Positions 1 to 8,537 of a stretch of DNA of 64,000 nucleotides are shown piece by piece (the first letter of the stretch is position 1; every line of letters starts with the position of its first letter). The stretch spans positions 43,928 through 107,927 of the forward strand of contig NZ_JAVHLD010000009.1 in NCBI RefSeq assembly GCF_031082295.1, given 5' to 3'. The stretch comes from Humidesulfovibrio sp. Lineage in GTDB: Bacteria > Desulfobacterota > Desulfovibrionia > Desulfovibrionales > Desulfovibrionaceae. The position numbers and the translations under genes were made by a program. Below the pieces are notes generated by a model that worked only from the letters and a program-made list of their open reading frames with translations, did no database searches and was not told where the DNA came from.

Positions 1-1139
1 GCAGCAACCCGCTGGCGTTGTCCATGCTCTACGTGCGCTCCTCGTCGGGCAAGCTTGTGCGCCTGGACACCCTGGTGGACGTGACCGAAGGCACCGGCCC
101 CATGACCGTGAACCACTCGGGCCAGCTTCCCTCGGTGACCATCTCCTTCGACCTCGCGCCGGGCGTTGCGCTGGACCAGGCCATGGCCAAGGTGCAGCAG
201 ACCGCCCACCAACACCTGCCCGACACGGTGAATGCCGACTTCGAGGGAACGGCCAGCTCCTTCAAGAGCTCCATGGGCACAGCCGGCTTCCTGCTCATCA
301 TCGCCATCGTGGTCATCTACATCATCCTGGGCTGCCTGTACGAAAGCTTCATCCACCCGCTGACGATCCTCTCGGGCCTGCCCTCGGCGGCCATGGGCGG
401 GCTGCTCTCGCTCCTGCTCTTCCGCCAGGAGCTGCACCTTTACGGCTTCGTGGGCATCATCATGCTCATCGGCATCGTGAAGAAGAACGCCATCATGGTT
501 GTCGACTTCGCCATTGAGGCGGAAAAAAGCGGCATGACTCCAGCCGAGGCGGCATTCGAGGGTTGCCTGGTGCGCTTCCGGCCCATCATGATGACCACCG
601 TTGCGGCCATCATGGGCGCCCTGCCCATCGCGCTGGGCATCGGCGCCGGCGCGGAGGCCAGACGGCCGCTCGGCCTTGTGGTTGTGGGCGGTCTCATCCT
701 CTCCCAGGTCGTCACGCTCTACCTGACGCCGGTCTATTACACCTACATGGACGACTTCCAGGACTTCATGCGCCACCGCGGCGTGGTCGGCCTGTATCGT
801 CACCTGCGCGAGAACCCGCGCCTTCATAGGGTGGCCGAGCTGTTCTGCATGGCTGCGGGTCGGCTTGACGCCCTGCTGTCGCACCTCCCGCTGTACCGCA
901 AGCTCATCGACCGCTTGCCCGGCCTGCGCGAGCGGATTCTGCTCGACGCCGCGCGTACCCGAAACGCCCTTCGCGAGCGCATGGACAGACTTCGCAGGCG
1001 ACACAGCGAGCCGGAAGACATGGCCCAAGGCCTGCGCAAGGTGATCCTGAAGGACCGCAAGGATGACGAGCCGGCGCCCAAGGAGACGCCAAAGGCTGAG
1101 GCGCAAGGCGGCATGAAGGAAACCACCCTCGACGAATAG
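1..1139 (+). CDS. RND efflux pump inner-membrane subunit, C-terminal part
   Basis: This is the 3' end of a proton-driven RND multidrug transporter of the AcrB/MdtB/MuxB type; the frame is open to the left edge, so the 5' part lies outside the window. The visible part holds the end of the second porter domain and then the C-terminal membrane block: hydrophobic segments around the stretches LLIIAIVVIYIILGCLYESF and GFVGIIMLIGIVKKNAIM, followed by the family motif RFRPIMMTT and the last helices ending near QVVTLYLTPVYYTYMDD. Such pumps work as trimers with a periplasmic adaptor and an outer-membrane channel. The tail after the last helix is odd: about 120 charged, Arg-rich, probably helical residues in the cytoplasm, much longer than usual for the family. 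No adaptor gene is visible downstream. Confidence 0.9.
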   Translation, partial: SNPLALSMLYVRSSSGKLVRLDTLVDVTEGTGPMTVNHSGQLPSVTISFDLAPGVALDQAMAKVQQTAHQHLPDTVNADFEGTASSFKSSMGTAGFLLIIAIVVIYIILGCLYESFIHPLTILSGLPSAAMGGLLSLLLFRQELHLYGFVGIIMLIGIVKKNAIMVVDFAIEAEKSGMTPAEAAFEGCLVRFRPIMMTTVAAIMGALPIALGIGAGAEARRPLGLVVVGGLILSQVVTLYLTPVYYTYMDDFQDFMRHRGVVGLYRHLRENPRLHRVAELFCMAAGRLDALLSHLPLYRKLIDRLPGLRERILLDAARTRNALRERMDRLRRRHSEPEDMAQGLRKVILKDRKDDEPAPKETPKAEAQGGMKETTLDE

Positions 1140-1179
1140 GGTTCGTTCGACCCGGAGCCCCTTAGATGTAGGGCTTGAT

Positions 1180-1217
1180 GCGGCCATCAGCGCGAGCGCT
1201 GGTGGCCGCTGTCTTTT
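1180..1217 (+). terminator. Rho-independent terminator of the RND gene
   Basis: A 13-bp stem (1180-1192 with 1197-1209, one G-U pair) has a 4-nt loop and is followed by a T-rich run. It lies 40 nt after the RND stop codon. Confidence 0.7.
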
Positions 1218-1454
1218 GCGCGCGCACCTGGACGCTGAAGCATCACTCCGTTTTTGCCACCTCGACATCCTTGGCCTAGCGACCGGGCTTGATGGCGGAG
1301 GAAGCAGGAGCAGACGAACAAGGTGTTGGCGGGCAAAGAGTGGTGGAGAGGATGAGAGTATTTGTTGGCCGCGACGAACCTGACACCACAATAGAGGTAT
1401 GGAGCAGCGCAAGGCGGCAAGGACAGGCATGGGGTGGTGCTCAGGCTGCACGTC
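1218..1454. other. Intergenic stretch, nothing recognised
   Basis: The gap between the RND stop (1139) and the qrcD stop (1510) is about 370 nt. Apart from the two terminators at 1180-1217 and 1455-1486, I see no gene with a ribosome binding site, no RNA gene and no clear repeat. The short open frame starting at 1289 has no Shine-Dalgarno sequence and runs through the opposing terminator, so I do not call it. Confidence 0.5.
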
Positions 1455-1486
1455 AAAAAAAGAGCCCGGCCTTGCGGCCGGGCTCT
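1455..1486 (-). terminator. Rho-independent terminator of the qrc operon
   Basis: A perfect 11-bp GC-rich stem (1461-1471 with 1476-1486) has a 4-nt loop. On the minus strand it is followed by six T residues (1455-1460). It lies 24 nt after the qrcD stop. Confidence 0.9.
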
Positions 1487-1509
1487 GTCGTTCTTGCGAG
1501 GGCACTAGC

Positions 1510-2739
1510 CTACTTGTTCAGGCTGTGCTCCTGGGGGAACACGGGCAGGTAGCGGTAGGAGAGGCTCATGACCAGGAAGCCATAGGCGACGATCATGCCG
1601 CTGGTGGCCCATTCAGCCCAGTTGGGGGCGTAGGTCTGCCAAGCGTCGAAGGGCAGCACCGGGATGGCGATGGCCTGGACGGTGAACAGGTAGCGGTTCA
1701 GGGTCACGCCGATGCAATCGAGGATGCCCGCGGTGTAGAGCAGCGTCGGGTTGTTGCGGATGCTCGGGGTGATGAGCATCAGCGCCGGGACAAGACCGCA
1801 GAGGATGATCTCGGTGAACATGAGCCACTTGCCGTAGATCACGCCGTAGAACATCTGGTCGAAGGTCATGCCGACGCTCGGCAAGTAGTTGTTGGCCCAG
1901 GCGTACGTGTCCAGAATCTTGAAGAAGATGTAGACGGTCAGCATGGTGCCGGCGATTTTACCCATCAGGGCCTTGGTCTTGAAGTCCACCAGCTTGCGGC
2001 CGGTGAGCTTCTCCATGAAGGTCGCAACCAGGACCGTGAAGATGGGGCCGCAACCGACAGCGGACAGGACGAACAGGAAGAACGTCCACGGCCAGATGAA
2101 GAAGCCTTCGCGGAAGGCGTACGGACGGCCCTGCAGGACGCCGTACATGCCGCCCAGGGAGCCCTGGTGGAAGGTGGACAGGAAGGCGCCGATACCAGCG
2201 AACAAAGCCATGTTCACGTGCATGTTGTGCGCCAGGTGGTGCAGGAAGGGGATCTTGTTCAGCTGCTTCTGCTCAAGGATCAGGGGCACGAACTCGATGA
2301 CGAGCACCAGGCAGTAGCAGGTGATGCAGAAGATGACTTCCGTCAGCATGGAGTGGACGTTGGGGTGCCAGTAGCCGAACCATGCGCGGATCGGCTGGCC
2401 GATGTCCATGGTCAGGACCAGCATGGCGCCCGAGTAGCAGATGAACCCGACAATGACGGTCAGGTTGATGATGTTTTTAAGCTGGTCGATCTTCAGGATG
2501 TACTTCAGGAAGCCCGTGAAGAACGCGCCCGCGCCCAAGGCGATGACCGCCAGGTCGAAGGTGATCCAGAGGCCGAATCCGAAGTAGTTGTCCAGGCCGG
2601 TGACCACGATGCCCTTCGCGAAGATGAGCAGCATGGCGTAAAGCCCGAACAGGAAGAAGGCCGAAATGAAACCCATCCACAGAACGAATTTGCCGAAGGA
2701 GCAACGCTCCAGGCCTTCGGGAAAGAGTGCTCTATCCAT
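1510..2739 (-). CDS. qrcD: Quinone reductase complex membrane subunit QrcD (NrfD family)
   Basis: This is the integral membrane subunit of the Qrc complex, which passes electrons from periplasmic type I cytochrome c3 (fed by hydrogenases and formate dehydrogenases) to menaquinone in sulfate reducers. The 409-residue protein is almost wholly hydrophobic, with about ten predicted transmembrane helices, and has the NrfD/PsrC look, including charged residues buried in helices and a conserved segment near DCIGVTLNRYLFTVQ. By family knowledge it carries the quinone site. It is the last gene of the minus-strand operon qrcA-qrcB-qrcC-qrcD, starting 9 nt after the qrcC stop, and is followed by a strong terminator. 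Identity rests on the whole gene order as well as on the sequence. Confidence 0.95.
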   Translation of the reverse strand: MDRALFPEGLERCSFGKFVLWMGFISAFFLFGLYAMLLIFAKGIVVTGLDNYFGFGLWITFDLAVIALGAGAFFTGFLKYILKIDQLKNIINLTVIVGFICYSGAMLVLTMDIGQPIRAWFGYWHPNVHSMLTEVIFCITCYCLVLVIEFVPLILEQKQLNKIPFLHHLAHNMHVNMALFAGIGAFLSTFHQGSLGGMYGVLQGRPYAFREGFFIWPWTFFLFVLSAVGCGPIFTVLVATFMEKLTGRKLVDFKTKALMGKIAGTMLTVYIFFKILDTYAWANNYLPSVGMTFDQMFYGVIYGKWLMFTEIILCGLVPALMLITPSIRNNPTLLYTAGILDCIGVTLNRYLFTVQAIAIPVLPFDAWQTYAPNWAEWATSGMIVAYGFLVMSLSYRYLPVFPQEHSLNK

Positions 2740-2748
2740 TTGCGCCCC

Positions 2749-3528
2749 CTAGGAATGCTTCTTGGCGGCACCGGGCTTGCCGGTGGCGGCGTAGTTGTCG
2801 CCCAGTTTGCGCACCCACTCGCGCTTGCTCACGTAGTAGACCTGAGGATTCAGGCCCAGCTTCTCAAGCAGGCGGAAGGCGTCTTTGCCCTGAGCCAGTT
2901 CGAACACCTTGTGTTCCTTGTTCTTCACGTCGCCGAAGCTGATGGCGCCCGTGGGGCAGATCTCAGCGCAGGCGGGCATGTAAGCGCCATCAGGCAGGGA
3001 CTCGGGATTGCCGCCTTCCTGGCGGGCCTTGTCCTTGGCCTGCATGAAGCGGGTGTGGCAGAAGTTGCACTTCTCGACAACACCACGCGGACGCGTGGAA
3101 GTGCTCGGGGAGAGCGCCTTCTCCATACCCTTCGGGAAGACGGGATCTTCCCAGTTGAAGTAGCGGGCATGGTACGGGCACGCCGCCATGCAGTACCGGC
3201 ATCCGATGCAGCGAGGGTAGATCTGGCTGACGATGCCGCCTTCCTCGTTCTTGTCCGTGGCGATGACCGGGCAGACGGGCACGCAGGCGGGGTTGCCGCA
3301 CTGCATGCACGGGCGAGGCAGGTAGGCAACTTCAGCCTCGGCGCCGGACTTCTTGTTGGACAATTCATACACCAGCATCCAGCTCAAGGTACGCATCTTG
3401 TTGGACGCATCAACCATGGGCGCGATGTTGTTCTCAACCTGGCAGGCGGTCATGCACGCGCCGCAGCCCGTGCACTTGTCCAGGTCGACGACCATACCCC
3501 ACGTGACTTTGAATTCTTTGGCTTTCAT
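2749..3528 (-). CDS. qrcC: Quinone reductase complex iron-sulfur subunit QrcC
   Basis: This is a periplasm-facing electron-transfer subunit of Qrc, of the PsrB/NrfC/DmsB type with four ferredoxin-like Cys clusters. In order, the visible motifs are CTGCGACMTAC near residue 19, CMQCGNPACVPVCP near 75, CIGCRYCMAACP near 107, and CNFCHTRF near 154 pairing with CAEICP near 188. Described Qrc complexes carry three [4Fe-4S] and one [3Fe-4S] cluster here; the eye alone cannot assign them. The protein has no signal peptide of its own, so it probably travels with the Tat-exported QrcB, as related subunits do. It starts 10 nt after the qrcB stop behind a GGGGG-type ribosome binding site. Confidence 0.95.
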   Translation of the reverse strand: MKAKEFKVTWGMVVDLDKCTGCGACMTACQVENNIAPMVDASNKMRTLSWMLVYELSNKKSGAEAEVAYLPRPCMQCGNPACVPVCPVIATDKNEEGGIVSQIYPRCIGCRYCMAACPYHARYFNWEDPVFPKGMEKALSPSTSTRPRGVVEKCNFCHTRFMQAKDKARQEGGNPESLPDGAYMPACAEICPTGAISFGDVKNKEHKVFELAQGKDAFRLLEKLGLNPQVYYVSKREWVRKLGDNYAATGKPGAAKKHS

Positions 3529-3538
3529 CGTTGTCCCC

Positions 3539-5596
3539 CTAAACCTTGGCGACGGTGACGGTGGAGCCAGCCCACACCTTCAGGCCCGTGCCTGCTTCGT
3601 CGCTCACCGTGAGGATCTTGTAGACGTTATCGCCCTTGCCCTTGGTGAACTCGTCCCAAGCGCTGCGGCCAAAGCCCAGGAGCACACCCACAGTGCCGGG
3701 GGCAACGCCCTCGTTCAGGTGCACACGGGCTTTCATCTCGCCCTTGCCGCCGGTCAGCTTGACCTTGGCGCCAGCGGTGACTCCGATCTTCTTGGCGGTG
3801 GCGGCGTTCATCTGCACGAGGAGGTCCTTGCCGGACAGTTCCTTGTCGCTGATGACCAGCAGGTTGGCGGGCGGCGTTGCCAGGGTGGCGCTGCCGAATG
3901 CCTGGTTGCTCATCAGGGCCACGGCCAGGGTCTTGTCGTCGGCAGCGGGAACGGCGACCTTGGCCAGGGCGCTCGCGCCCAGGTTCAGGGAACCGCCCTT
4001 GGCGTCTCCGGTCCAGATGCCACCGGCCACAAGCGCGTCGAAGTCGGCGCCCAGAGCCTTGGCCTTGGCCTTGATGACGTCGGCGTAGGTGTCGTAGCCC
4101 AGGGACAGGCCGAGCTTGCTGGCGGCAGCAAGAAGCACGTCCACGGGGTCCTTGCAGTCCATGGCGGGCTGCTTCACCACCGGCTTGCCAGCGAGGTACG
4201 TGGACTTCGCGACGCCGTAGGGATTCAGGGCGTCGTCGAAGCGCTCGTACGAGTGCGGGGCAGGCAGGATGAGGTCGCACAGGGCGGCGGTCTCGTCCAT
4301 ATAGGTGCTGAAGGAGACCTTGAAGGCGATGTTGCCCAGGGCCTTGGCCATTTCATCGGCCTGGGGCAGGGCGTAGGCCGGGTTGGCCTCGTACACCAGG
4401 AGCGCGCCCGGAGCGGCCTTGCCGGTGGCCACCTCGGAGAGGAAGCTCGCGGCGTCCTTCTCGGAAGCGGCGGCGCCAGCCACGGCCTTGGGAGCCGCGG
4501 GCAGGAGCGTCATGCCGGAGCCGACGCGGCCCAGAAGCACGTTCAGGGAGGCGCCAGCCACGAAGTCAAGCGCGCCGCCGCCCTGGCCGAAGGAGGCCCC
4601 GGCGATGACGACCGGGGACTTGGCGGCCTTGATCATGGCAGCCAGTTCCTTCATGGTCTCGGCCTTGAGGCCGGTGGCCTTCTCCACTTCCTCGGGCGTG
4701 TACTTGGCGGCCAGGGCCTTGTACTCGGCGAAGTCGGAAGCGGAGGAAACCGCGCCATCATTGATGAGCAGGTTCGCCAGGCCCAGCGCAAAGGCCGCGG
4801 TGGCCTGGGGCGGAACCGGCAGGAACTTGTCGCTCACGCCAGCGGAGTGGTTCAGCACCGGCCCGGCGTAGACGAACTTGGCGGTGGCCGCAGCGCCCGT
4901 GGGGCGAGTGGCGGCGAAGGCCTTCTGGTTGGCCACGGTGGCGCCCCAGGAGTCGAGCGCGTCCGCGCCGATCATGAGCACCAGGTCGGAACCGGCGATG
5001 TCGAAGCCGGGCTGGCCGGAGCCGCCCATGAGCTTGACGCCCTTCTCGGCCACGAACTTCTCGCCGGGCATCATGTAGTAGCCGGAGTTGCCCAGGCCCG
5101 ACAGCAGGCCGGAGATGACCTCGCCGGCGGTGCCGGTCTCGTCGCCGCAGATGGCGGCGATTTTGCCGTTCTGGCCCTTGAGGGCGGTCAGCTTCTCAAC
5201 CAGGAGCGCCTCGGCGTCCTCCCACTTGATGGCCTCGAACTTGCCCTCGCCGACCTTCTTCATGGGCGACTTGACGCGGGCGGGGCTGTACATGAGCTGG
5301 GCGCCTGCCGCGCACACGGGGCACACGCCGCCCTGGCTCATGGGGTTGGCCGTGTTGCCCACGACTGCAAAAGGCAACCCGCCGACGGTCTTGACCTTGA
5401 CGGCGCAACCGGCGGGGCAAAGTTTACTCAAAGCGGCGTTGGCTTTCACCTCGCCCTTGTTCAGGCGGGGAATCCACGACCAGTTCTGGGACCAGATGGA
5501 CACATCGTCCAAGCTCTTCCAGATGACAGGCGTGAACAGGGTGCCTGCAACGCCCCCCACGACGATTTTGACGAATCCTCTACGATCCAAACCCAT
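3539..5596 (-). CDS. qrcB: Quinone reductase complex subunit QrcB (molybdopterin-oxidoreductase-like)
   Basis: This is the large periplasmic subunit of Qrc, with the fold of molybdopterin oxidoreductases; in the characterised complex this subunit holds no Mo or W. I chose the ATG at 5594-5596 rather than the longer frame because it follows a GAGGGG Shine-Dalgarno sequence and begins with a twin-arginine signal (DRRGFVK at residues 4-10, then a hydrophobic segment ending near residue 26). The protein is then 685 residues. Cysteines C60, C64, C92 and C95 lie in the N-terminal region where family members bind an Fe-S cluster. The C-terminus contains a dinucleotide-binding-like domain of the MopB C-terminal type. 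It begins 16 nt after the qrcA stop. Confidence 0.93.
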   Translation of the reverse strand: MGLDRRGFVKIVVGGVAGTLFTPVIWKSLDDVSIWSQNWSWIPRLNKGEVKANAALSKLCPAGCAVKVKTVGGLPFAVVGNTANPMSQGGVCPVCAAGAQLMYSPARVKSPMKKVGEGKFEAIKWEDAEALLVEKLTALKGQNGKIAAICGDETGTAGEVISGLLSGLGNSGYYMMPGEKFVAEKGVKLMGGSGQPGFDIAGSDLVLMIGADALDSWGATVANQKAFAATRPTGAAATAKFVYAGPVLNHSAGVSDKFLPVPPQATAAFALGLANLLINDGAVSSASDFAEYKALAAKYTPEEVEKATGLKAETMKELAAMIKAAKSPVVIAGASFGQGGGALDFVAGASLNVLLGRVGSGMTLLPAAPKAVAGAAASEKDAASFLSEVATGKAAPGALLVYEANPAYALPQADEMAKALGNIAFKVSFSTYMDETAALCDLILPAPHSYERFDDALNPYGVAKSTYLAGKPVVKQPAMDCKDPVDVLLAAASKLGLSLGYDTYADVIKAKAKALGADFDALVAGGIWTGDAKGGSLNLGASALAKVAVPAADDKTLAVALMSNQAFGSATLATPPANLLVISDKELSGKDLLVQMNAATAKKIGVTAGAKVKLTGGKGEMKARVHLNEGVAPGTVGVLLGFGRSAWDEFTKGKGDNVYKILTVSDEAGTGLKVWAGSTVTVAKV

Positions 5597-5612
5597 CTTA
5601 AGCACCCCTCTT

Positions 5613-6197
5613 TTACTTGTGGCAGACGTGACAGGCGTTGCTGACGCCGTTCTCTGCATGGCAGCGCTCACACTGCCACATCTTCATGGTCTGCTTGCTG
5701 TACCCAGACAGCCTGTTCTCGTAGTAGACCGGCGGAGTGTCCATCTTGCCAACTTCGAGGTGGCATTCCTTGCACTCGAACGACTCGTGGGCCTTGTGGC
5801 TGAAGTAGACGTTGTCCGGCTGGTACTGGTAGACGAGCCAAGGAACTTCCTTGCCCTTCTGCGCGTACTGCTCAACATAGATCTTCTCAGCCGGGTCGCT
5901 GCCGACCACGTCAGCATGGCACTCCATGCATTTTTCGTTGTTCGGCAGGCCAGCGTACGATCCATCGTCGCGGAAGGTATGGCAGCTTGCGCATTCCATG
6001 CCCTGCTCCTGGTGGACCTTGTGGCTGAACCGGACGGGTTGAACCTTCTTGCTATAGAGCAAGTTAGGGAAAAGCACCCAGCCCGCGATCACTGCGGCAA
6101 CGAAGCCGATCAAGAAGGGAAGAGCCCCTCCACACCCCTTGCACTGTTTCTTTTCCTCCATAACCTCGCCCCATAGCTCCTGTAGTTTCTGGTCCAT
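5613..6197 (-). CDS. qrcA: Quinone reductase complex multihaem cytochrome c QrcA
   Basis: This is the membrane-anchored multihaem cytochrome that accepts electrons from periplasmic cytochrome c3. A hydrophobic segment at residues 26-48 acts as an uncleaved anchor, followed by a periplasmic cytochrome domain of the c3/NrfH kind. Five CxxCH haem motifs are visible: residues 69-73, 90-94, 142-146, 176-180 and 189-193, the last at the extreme C-terminus. The characterised QrcA is reported as hexahaem, so one site must be non-canonical or absent here. The start is uncertain: ATG at 6197 has a poor ribosome site, while an internal ATG at 6161 (MEEKK) has a G-rich leader. It is the first gene of qrcABCD. 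Confidence 0.93.
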   Translation of the reverse strand: MDQKLQELWGEVMEEKKQCKGCGGALPFLIGFVAAVIAGWVLFPNLLYSKKVQPVRFSHKVHQEQGMECASCHTFRDDGSYAGLPNNEKCMECHADVVGSDPAEKIYVEQYAQKGKEVPWLVYQYQPDNVYFSHKAHESFECKECHLEVGKMDTPPVYYENRLSGYSKQTMKMWQCERCHAENGVSNACHVCHK

Positions 6198-6220
6198 ATT
6201 TCGCCACGGAAAACTGCGTT

Positions 6221-6250
6221 CTCATACTGGACAGCGCTTTTGCGTGTCAA
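6221..6250 (-). promoter_or_regulatory. Sigma70-type promoter of the qrc operon
   Basis: On the minus strand, TTGACA (6245-6250) and TATGAG (6221-6226) are separated by 18 nt. Transcription would start about 15-20 nt before the ATG at 6197. It lies in the 81-nt gap between manC and qrcA, which run in the same direction, and so gives qrc its own promoter. Confidence 0.6.
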
Positions 6251-6278
6251 GAGCTTACGAAAAAATTCACGAGTTCTC

Positions 6279-7745
6279 CTACTTCACCCTGCCATACACG
6301 TCGTCAAACCGGACAATGTCGTCTTCTTCCAGGTACGGTCCACTCTGAATCTCAATGATTTCAAGCGGTACCTTGCCAGGGTTGGCCAGGCGATGTGTTG
6401 TCGCCTTACCGATATCGACCGCCTGATTTTCCACCAAAAGTCGCTCTTCCCCCCCTATTTCCACCAAAGCCGTGCCCCCGATGACCACCCAATGCTCGCT
6501 TCTGTGGTGGTGCATCTGCAGGCTCAGGCGCGCTCCGGGCAGCACTTCGATGCGCTTGATCTTGTAAAATTGCCCCTCCTCCAGCACGCTGTAACTGCCC
6601 CAGGGGCGCTTCACGGTCAGGTGGTTCTCCACCAGCTGGCTGCCCTGGGCCTTCAGCAGGGCGACGATCTCCTTGACCCGCTGCACCCCTTCGTGCGGAC
6701 AAGCCAGGGTGGCGTCGCGGGTCTGCACCATGATCATGTTCGACATGCCCACGGCCGCGAGCTTGCCGCCCTTGGAAATCAGCAGGCAGTCGCGGCAGTC
6801 AAGCGCCAGCACGTCGCCCTGGATGACGTTTCCGTCAGCATCCTTTTTGCCCAGCCGGTACACGGCCTCCCAGTTGCCCAGGTCATCCCAGTCGAACTGC
6901 GCCTGGACAACTGCGATGCCGGAAATCTTCTCCACGATGCCGTAGTCCACGGAAATATTCGGCAACGCGGCGTAGCCCTCGACCATGGGCCGCTCGGTCC
7001 GGTCCGCCCACCAGTCCCAGAGCCTGGACTCGAATTGCTGCACGGCCGACAGAAACTCTCCTGCCCGGAACACGAACATTCCGCTGTTCCAGTAGTGCCG
7101 TCCGCTTTTGACGAACTCCAGCGCCTTCTCCAGGCGCGGCTTTTCCAGAAAGCGCACCACGTCAAACGCGCCGCCCCCAAGGGCGTTGCCTCGCTCGATG
7201 TAGCCATAGCCGGTTTCCGGCTTGGTCGGGGTGACGCCAAAGGTGACGAAGCTGCCACCGGCGGCCAGGGCCAGCCCCTGCTCGACGGAACGCTCCCAGG
7301 CCTGCTGGTCGGCGATGAGGTGGTCCGAGGGGAACACCCCCACCAGGGCGCTTGCGTCATGCCCCCCTGCCGTGCCGCCGCCCTCCGCCGCGCCTGGCTG
7401 GACAATGCGGTCCAGCGCCAGCAGTATGGCCGGAAGGGTGTTCCGGGCCATGGGTTCGGCCAAAATGTGGGCGCCCAGGTCTTCGTTGATGGCCCTGATC
7501 TGGCTGCGCACCTCGAAGACGTGCTCCTCGTTGGTCACCACCCAGACGTTTTCCGGGGCAAAAGCGCCAAGCACGCGGGTCACCGTCTGCTGCAGCAGGG
7601 TCAGGTCGCCGTTCAGGGCCAAGAGCTGCTTTGGAAAAAGCGTGCGCGACAGCGGCCAAAGCCGTGTGCCCGAACCGCCAGCCAGGATCACCGCGTAGCG
7701 GGTCTGCTTGGGGTCGTTATCCTGCGCGCTCTGTTTCTTCGGCAA
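6279..7745 (-). CDS. manC: Mannose-1-phosphate guanylyltransferase / mannose-6-phosphate isomerase
   Basis: This is a bifunctional cytosolic enzyme making GDP-mannose for surface polysaccharide: the C-terminal cupin domain is of the phosphomannose isomerase type and the N-terminal domain transfers GMP. The nucleotidyltransferase signature LAGGSGTRLWPLSR lies at residues 20-33 and the FPKQLL motif follows. The cupin domain near the C-terminus shows metal-ligand motifs such as SLQMHHHRSEHW and ends near residue 488, the usual length for this family. I use the TTG at 7743-7745, which has an AAGGAG site seven bases upstream; the longer frame begins at a TTG overlapping the rfbC stop and has no such site. 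It lies downstream of rfbC in the same direction. Confidence 0.9.
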   Translation of the reverse strand: MPKKQSAQDNDPKQTRYAVILAGGSGTRLWPLSRTLFPKQLLALNGDLTLLQQTVTRVLGAFAPENVWVVTNEEHVFEVRSQIRAINEDLGAHILAEPMARNTLPAILLALDRIVQPGAAEGGGTAGGHDASALVGVFPSDHLIADQQAWERSVEQGLALAAGGSFVTFGVTPTKPETGYGYIERGNALGGGAFDVVRFLEKPRLEKALEFVKSGRHYWNSGMFVFRAGEFLSAVQQFESRLWDWWADRTERPMVEGYAALPNISVDYGIVEKISGIAVVQAQFDWDDLGNWEAVYRLGKKDADGNVIQGDVLALDCRDCLLISKGGKLAAVGMSNMIMVQTRDATLACPHEGVQRVKEIVALLKAQGSQLVENHLTVKRPWGSYSVLEEGQFYKIKRIEVLPGARLSLQMHHHRSEHWVVIGGTALVEIGGEERLLVENQAVDIGKATTHRLANPGKVPLEIIEIQSGPYLEEDDIVRFDDVYGRVK

Positions 7746-7780
7746 GGCGGCTCTCCTTTCACTTGAGTTTGCGGGCGGCC

Positions 7781-8350
7781 TCAACTGGCGTCCGCAGCAC
7801 CGTAGACAAAAGGCGTTTCGAAATCCTTCAGGGTCGGCAGCGTACGATCCTTCGCCGAGAGCACTGGCTCGTGGGCGGGCCAGGGCACGGCCAGCTCCGG
7901 GTCGTTCCAGAGAATGCCCGCGTCGCTTGCGGCGTCGTAAGGGGCATCGACCTTATAGATAAACTCCGTGTCCGGCTCCAGGGTCATATAGCCGTGGGCG
8001 AAGCCGCGCGGAATGAACAGACGCTTGAAATTCTCGGCGGAGAGCTCGACGCAGTAGCTCCGGCCAAAGGTCGGCGAGCCGCGTCGGAGGTCCACCGCCA
8101 CGTCCAGCACCCGCCCGCGCACCACCCAGACGAGCTTGGCCTGGGTGAAGGGCGGCTTCTGGAAATGCAGCCCGCGCAAAACGAAGGGAGTGGCTGAATA
8201 CGCGTGATTATCCTGAACGAAATCGGCATGGATGCCCAGCGAGGCGAAGGCCGCCCGACTGTACATCTCCAGAAAAAAACCGCGCTCATCCCGAAAGACC
8301 TTCGGCTCAAGCAGCGCCAGTCCAGGCAGGCCAGTCTCGATCAGCCGCAT
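7781..8350 (-). CDS. rfbC: dTDP-4-dehydrorhamnose 3,5-epimerase
   Basis: This cytosolic cupin enzyme of dTDP-L-rhamnose synthesis epimerises C3 and C5 of dTDP-4-keto-6-deoxyglucose. At 189 residues it has the usual length. Recognisable motifs are DERGFFLEMY near residue 21, the substrate-contact stretch FVQDNHAYS, the catalytic-histidine stretch VLRGLHFQ, and FIPRGFAHGY followed by the tyrosine of EFIYKVD. Its partner genes rfbA, rfbB and rfbD are not next to it; the only neighbour is manC, 35 nt downstream, so the two form a minimal sugar-nucleotide pair with the remaining rhamnose genes presumably elsewhere. Confidence 0.9.
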   Translation of the reverse strand: MRLIETGLPGLALLEPKVFRDERGFFLEMYSRAAFASLGIHADFVQDNHAYSATPFVLRGLHFQKPPFTQAKLVWVVRGRVLDVAVDLRRGSPTFGRSYCVELSAENFKRLFIPRGFAHGYMTLEPDTEFIYKVDAPYDAASDAGILWNDPELAVPWPAHEPVLSAKDRTLPTLKDFETPFVYGAADAS

Positions 8351-8537
8351 CCGTGTCCCCTCGCCCCAGCATGAATTCGCACAGCCCTATCCGAAATCCA
8401 TGGCCAGCACAACAGCCACGTGCGTCGCCAGGGCCAGCGCCGAGGCTTCCCTTTCCGGCCGCCCTCTGCTAGTGGTGCGCGCAACGGGCCTGATTTATCG
8501 GCCCGGGCTCAAGCGACAACGGGAACGCTGAGGTGCC

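Noticed and set aside
1289..1552. Small plus-strand ORF in the gap after the RND gene
   Set aside because: No Shine-Dalgarno sequence, no recognisable protein and it crosses the qrc terminator and the qrcD end.
1399..3558. 719-codon plus-strand open frame
   Set aside because: Antisense shadow of qrcD and qrcC produced by GC-rich codon bias; it has no ribosome site and opposes well-identified genes.
3353..5644. 763-codon plus-strand open frame
   Set aside because: Antisense shadow of qrcB.
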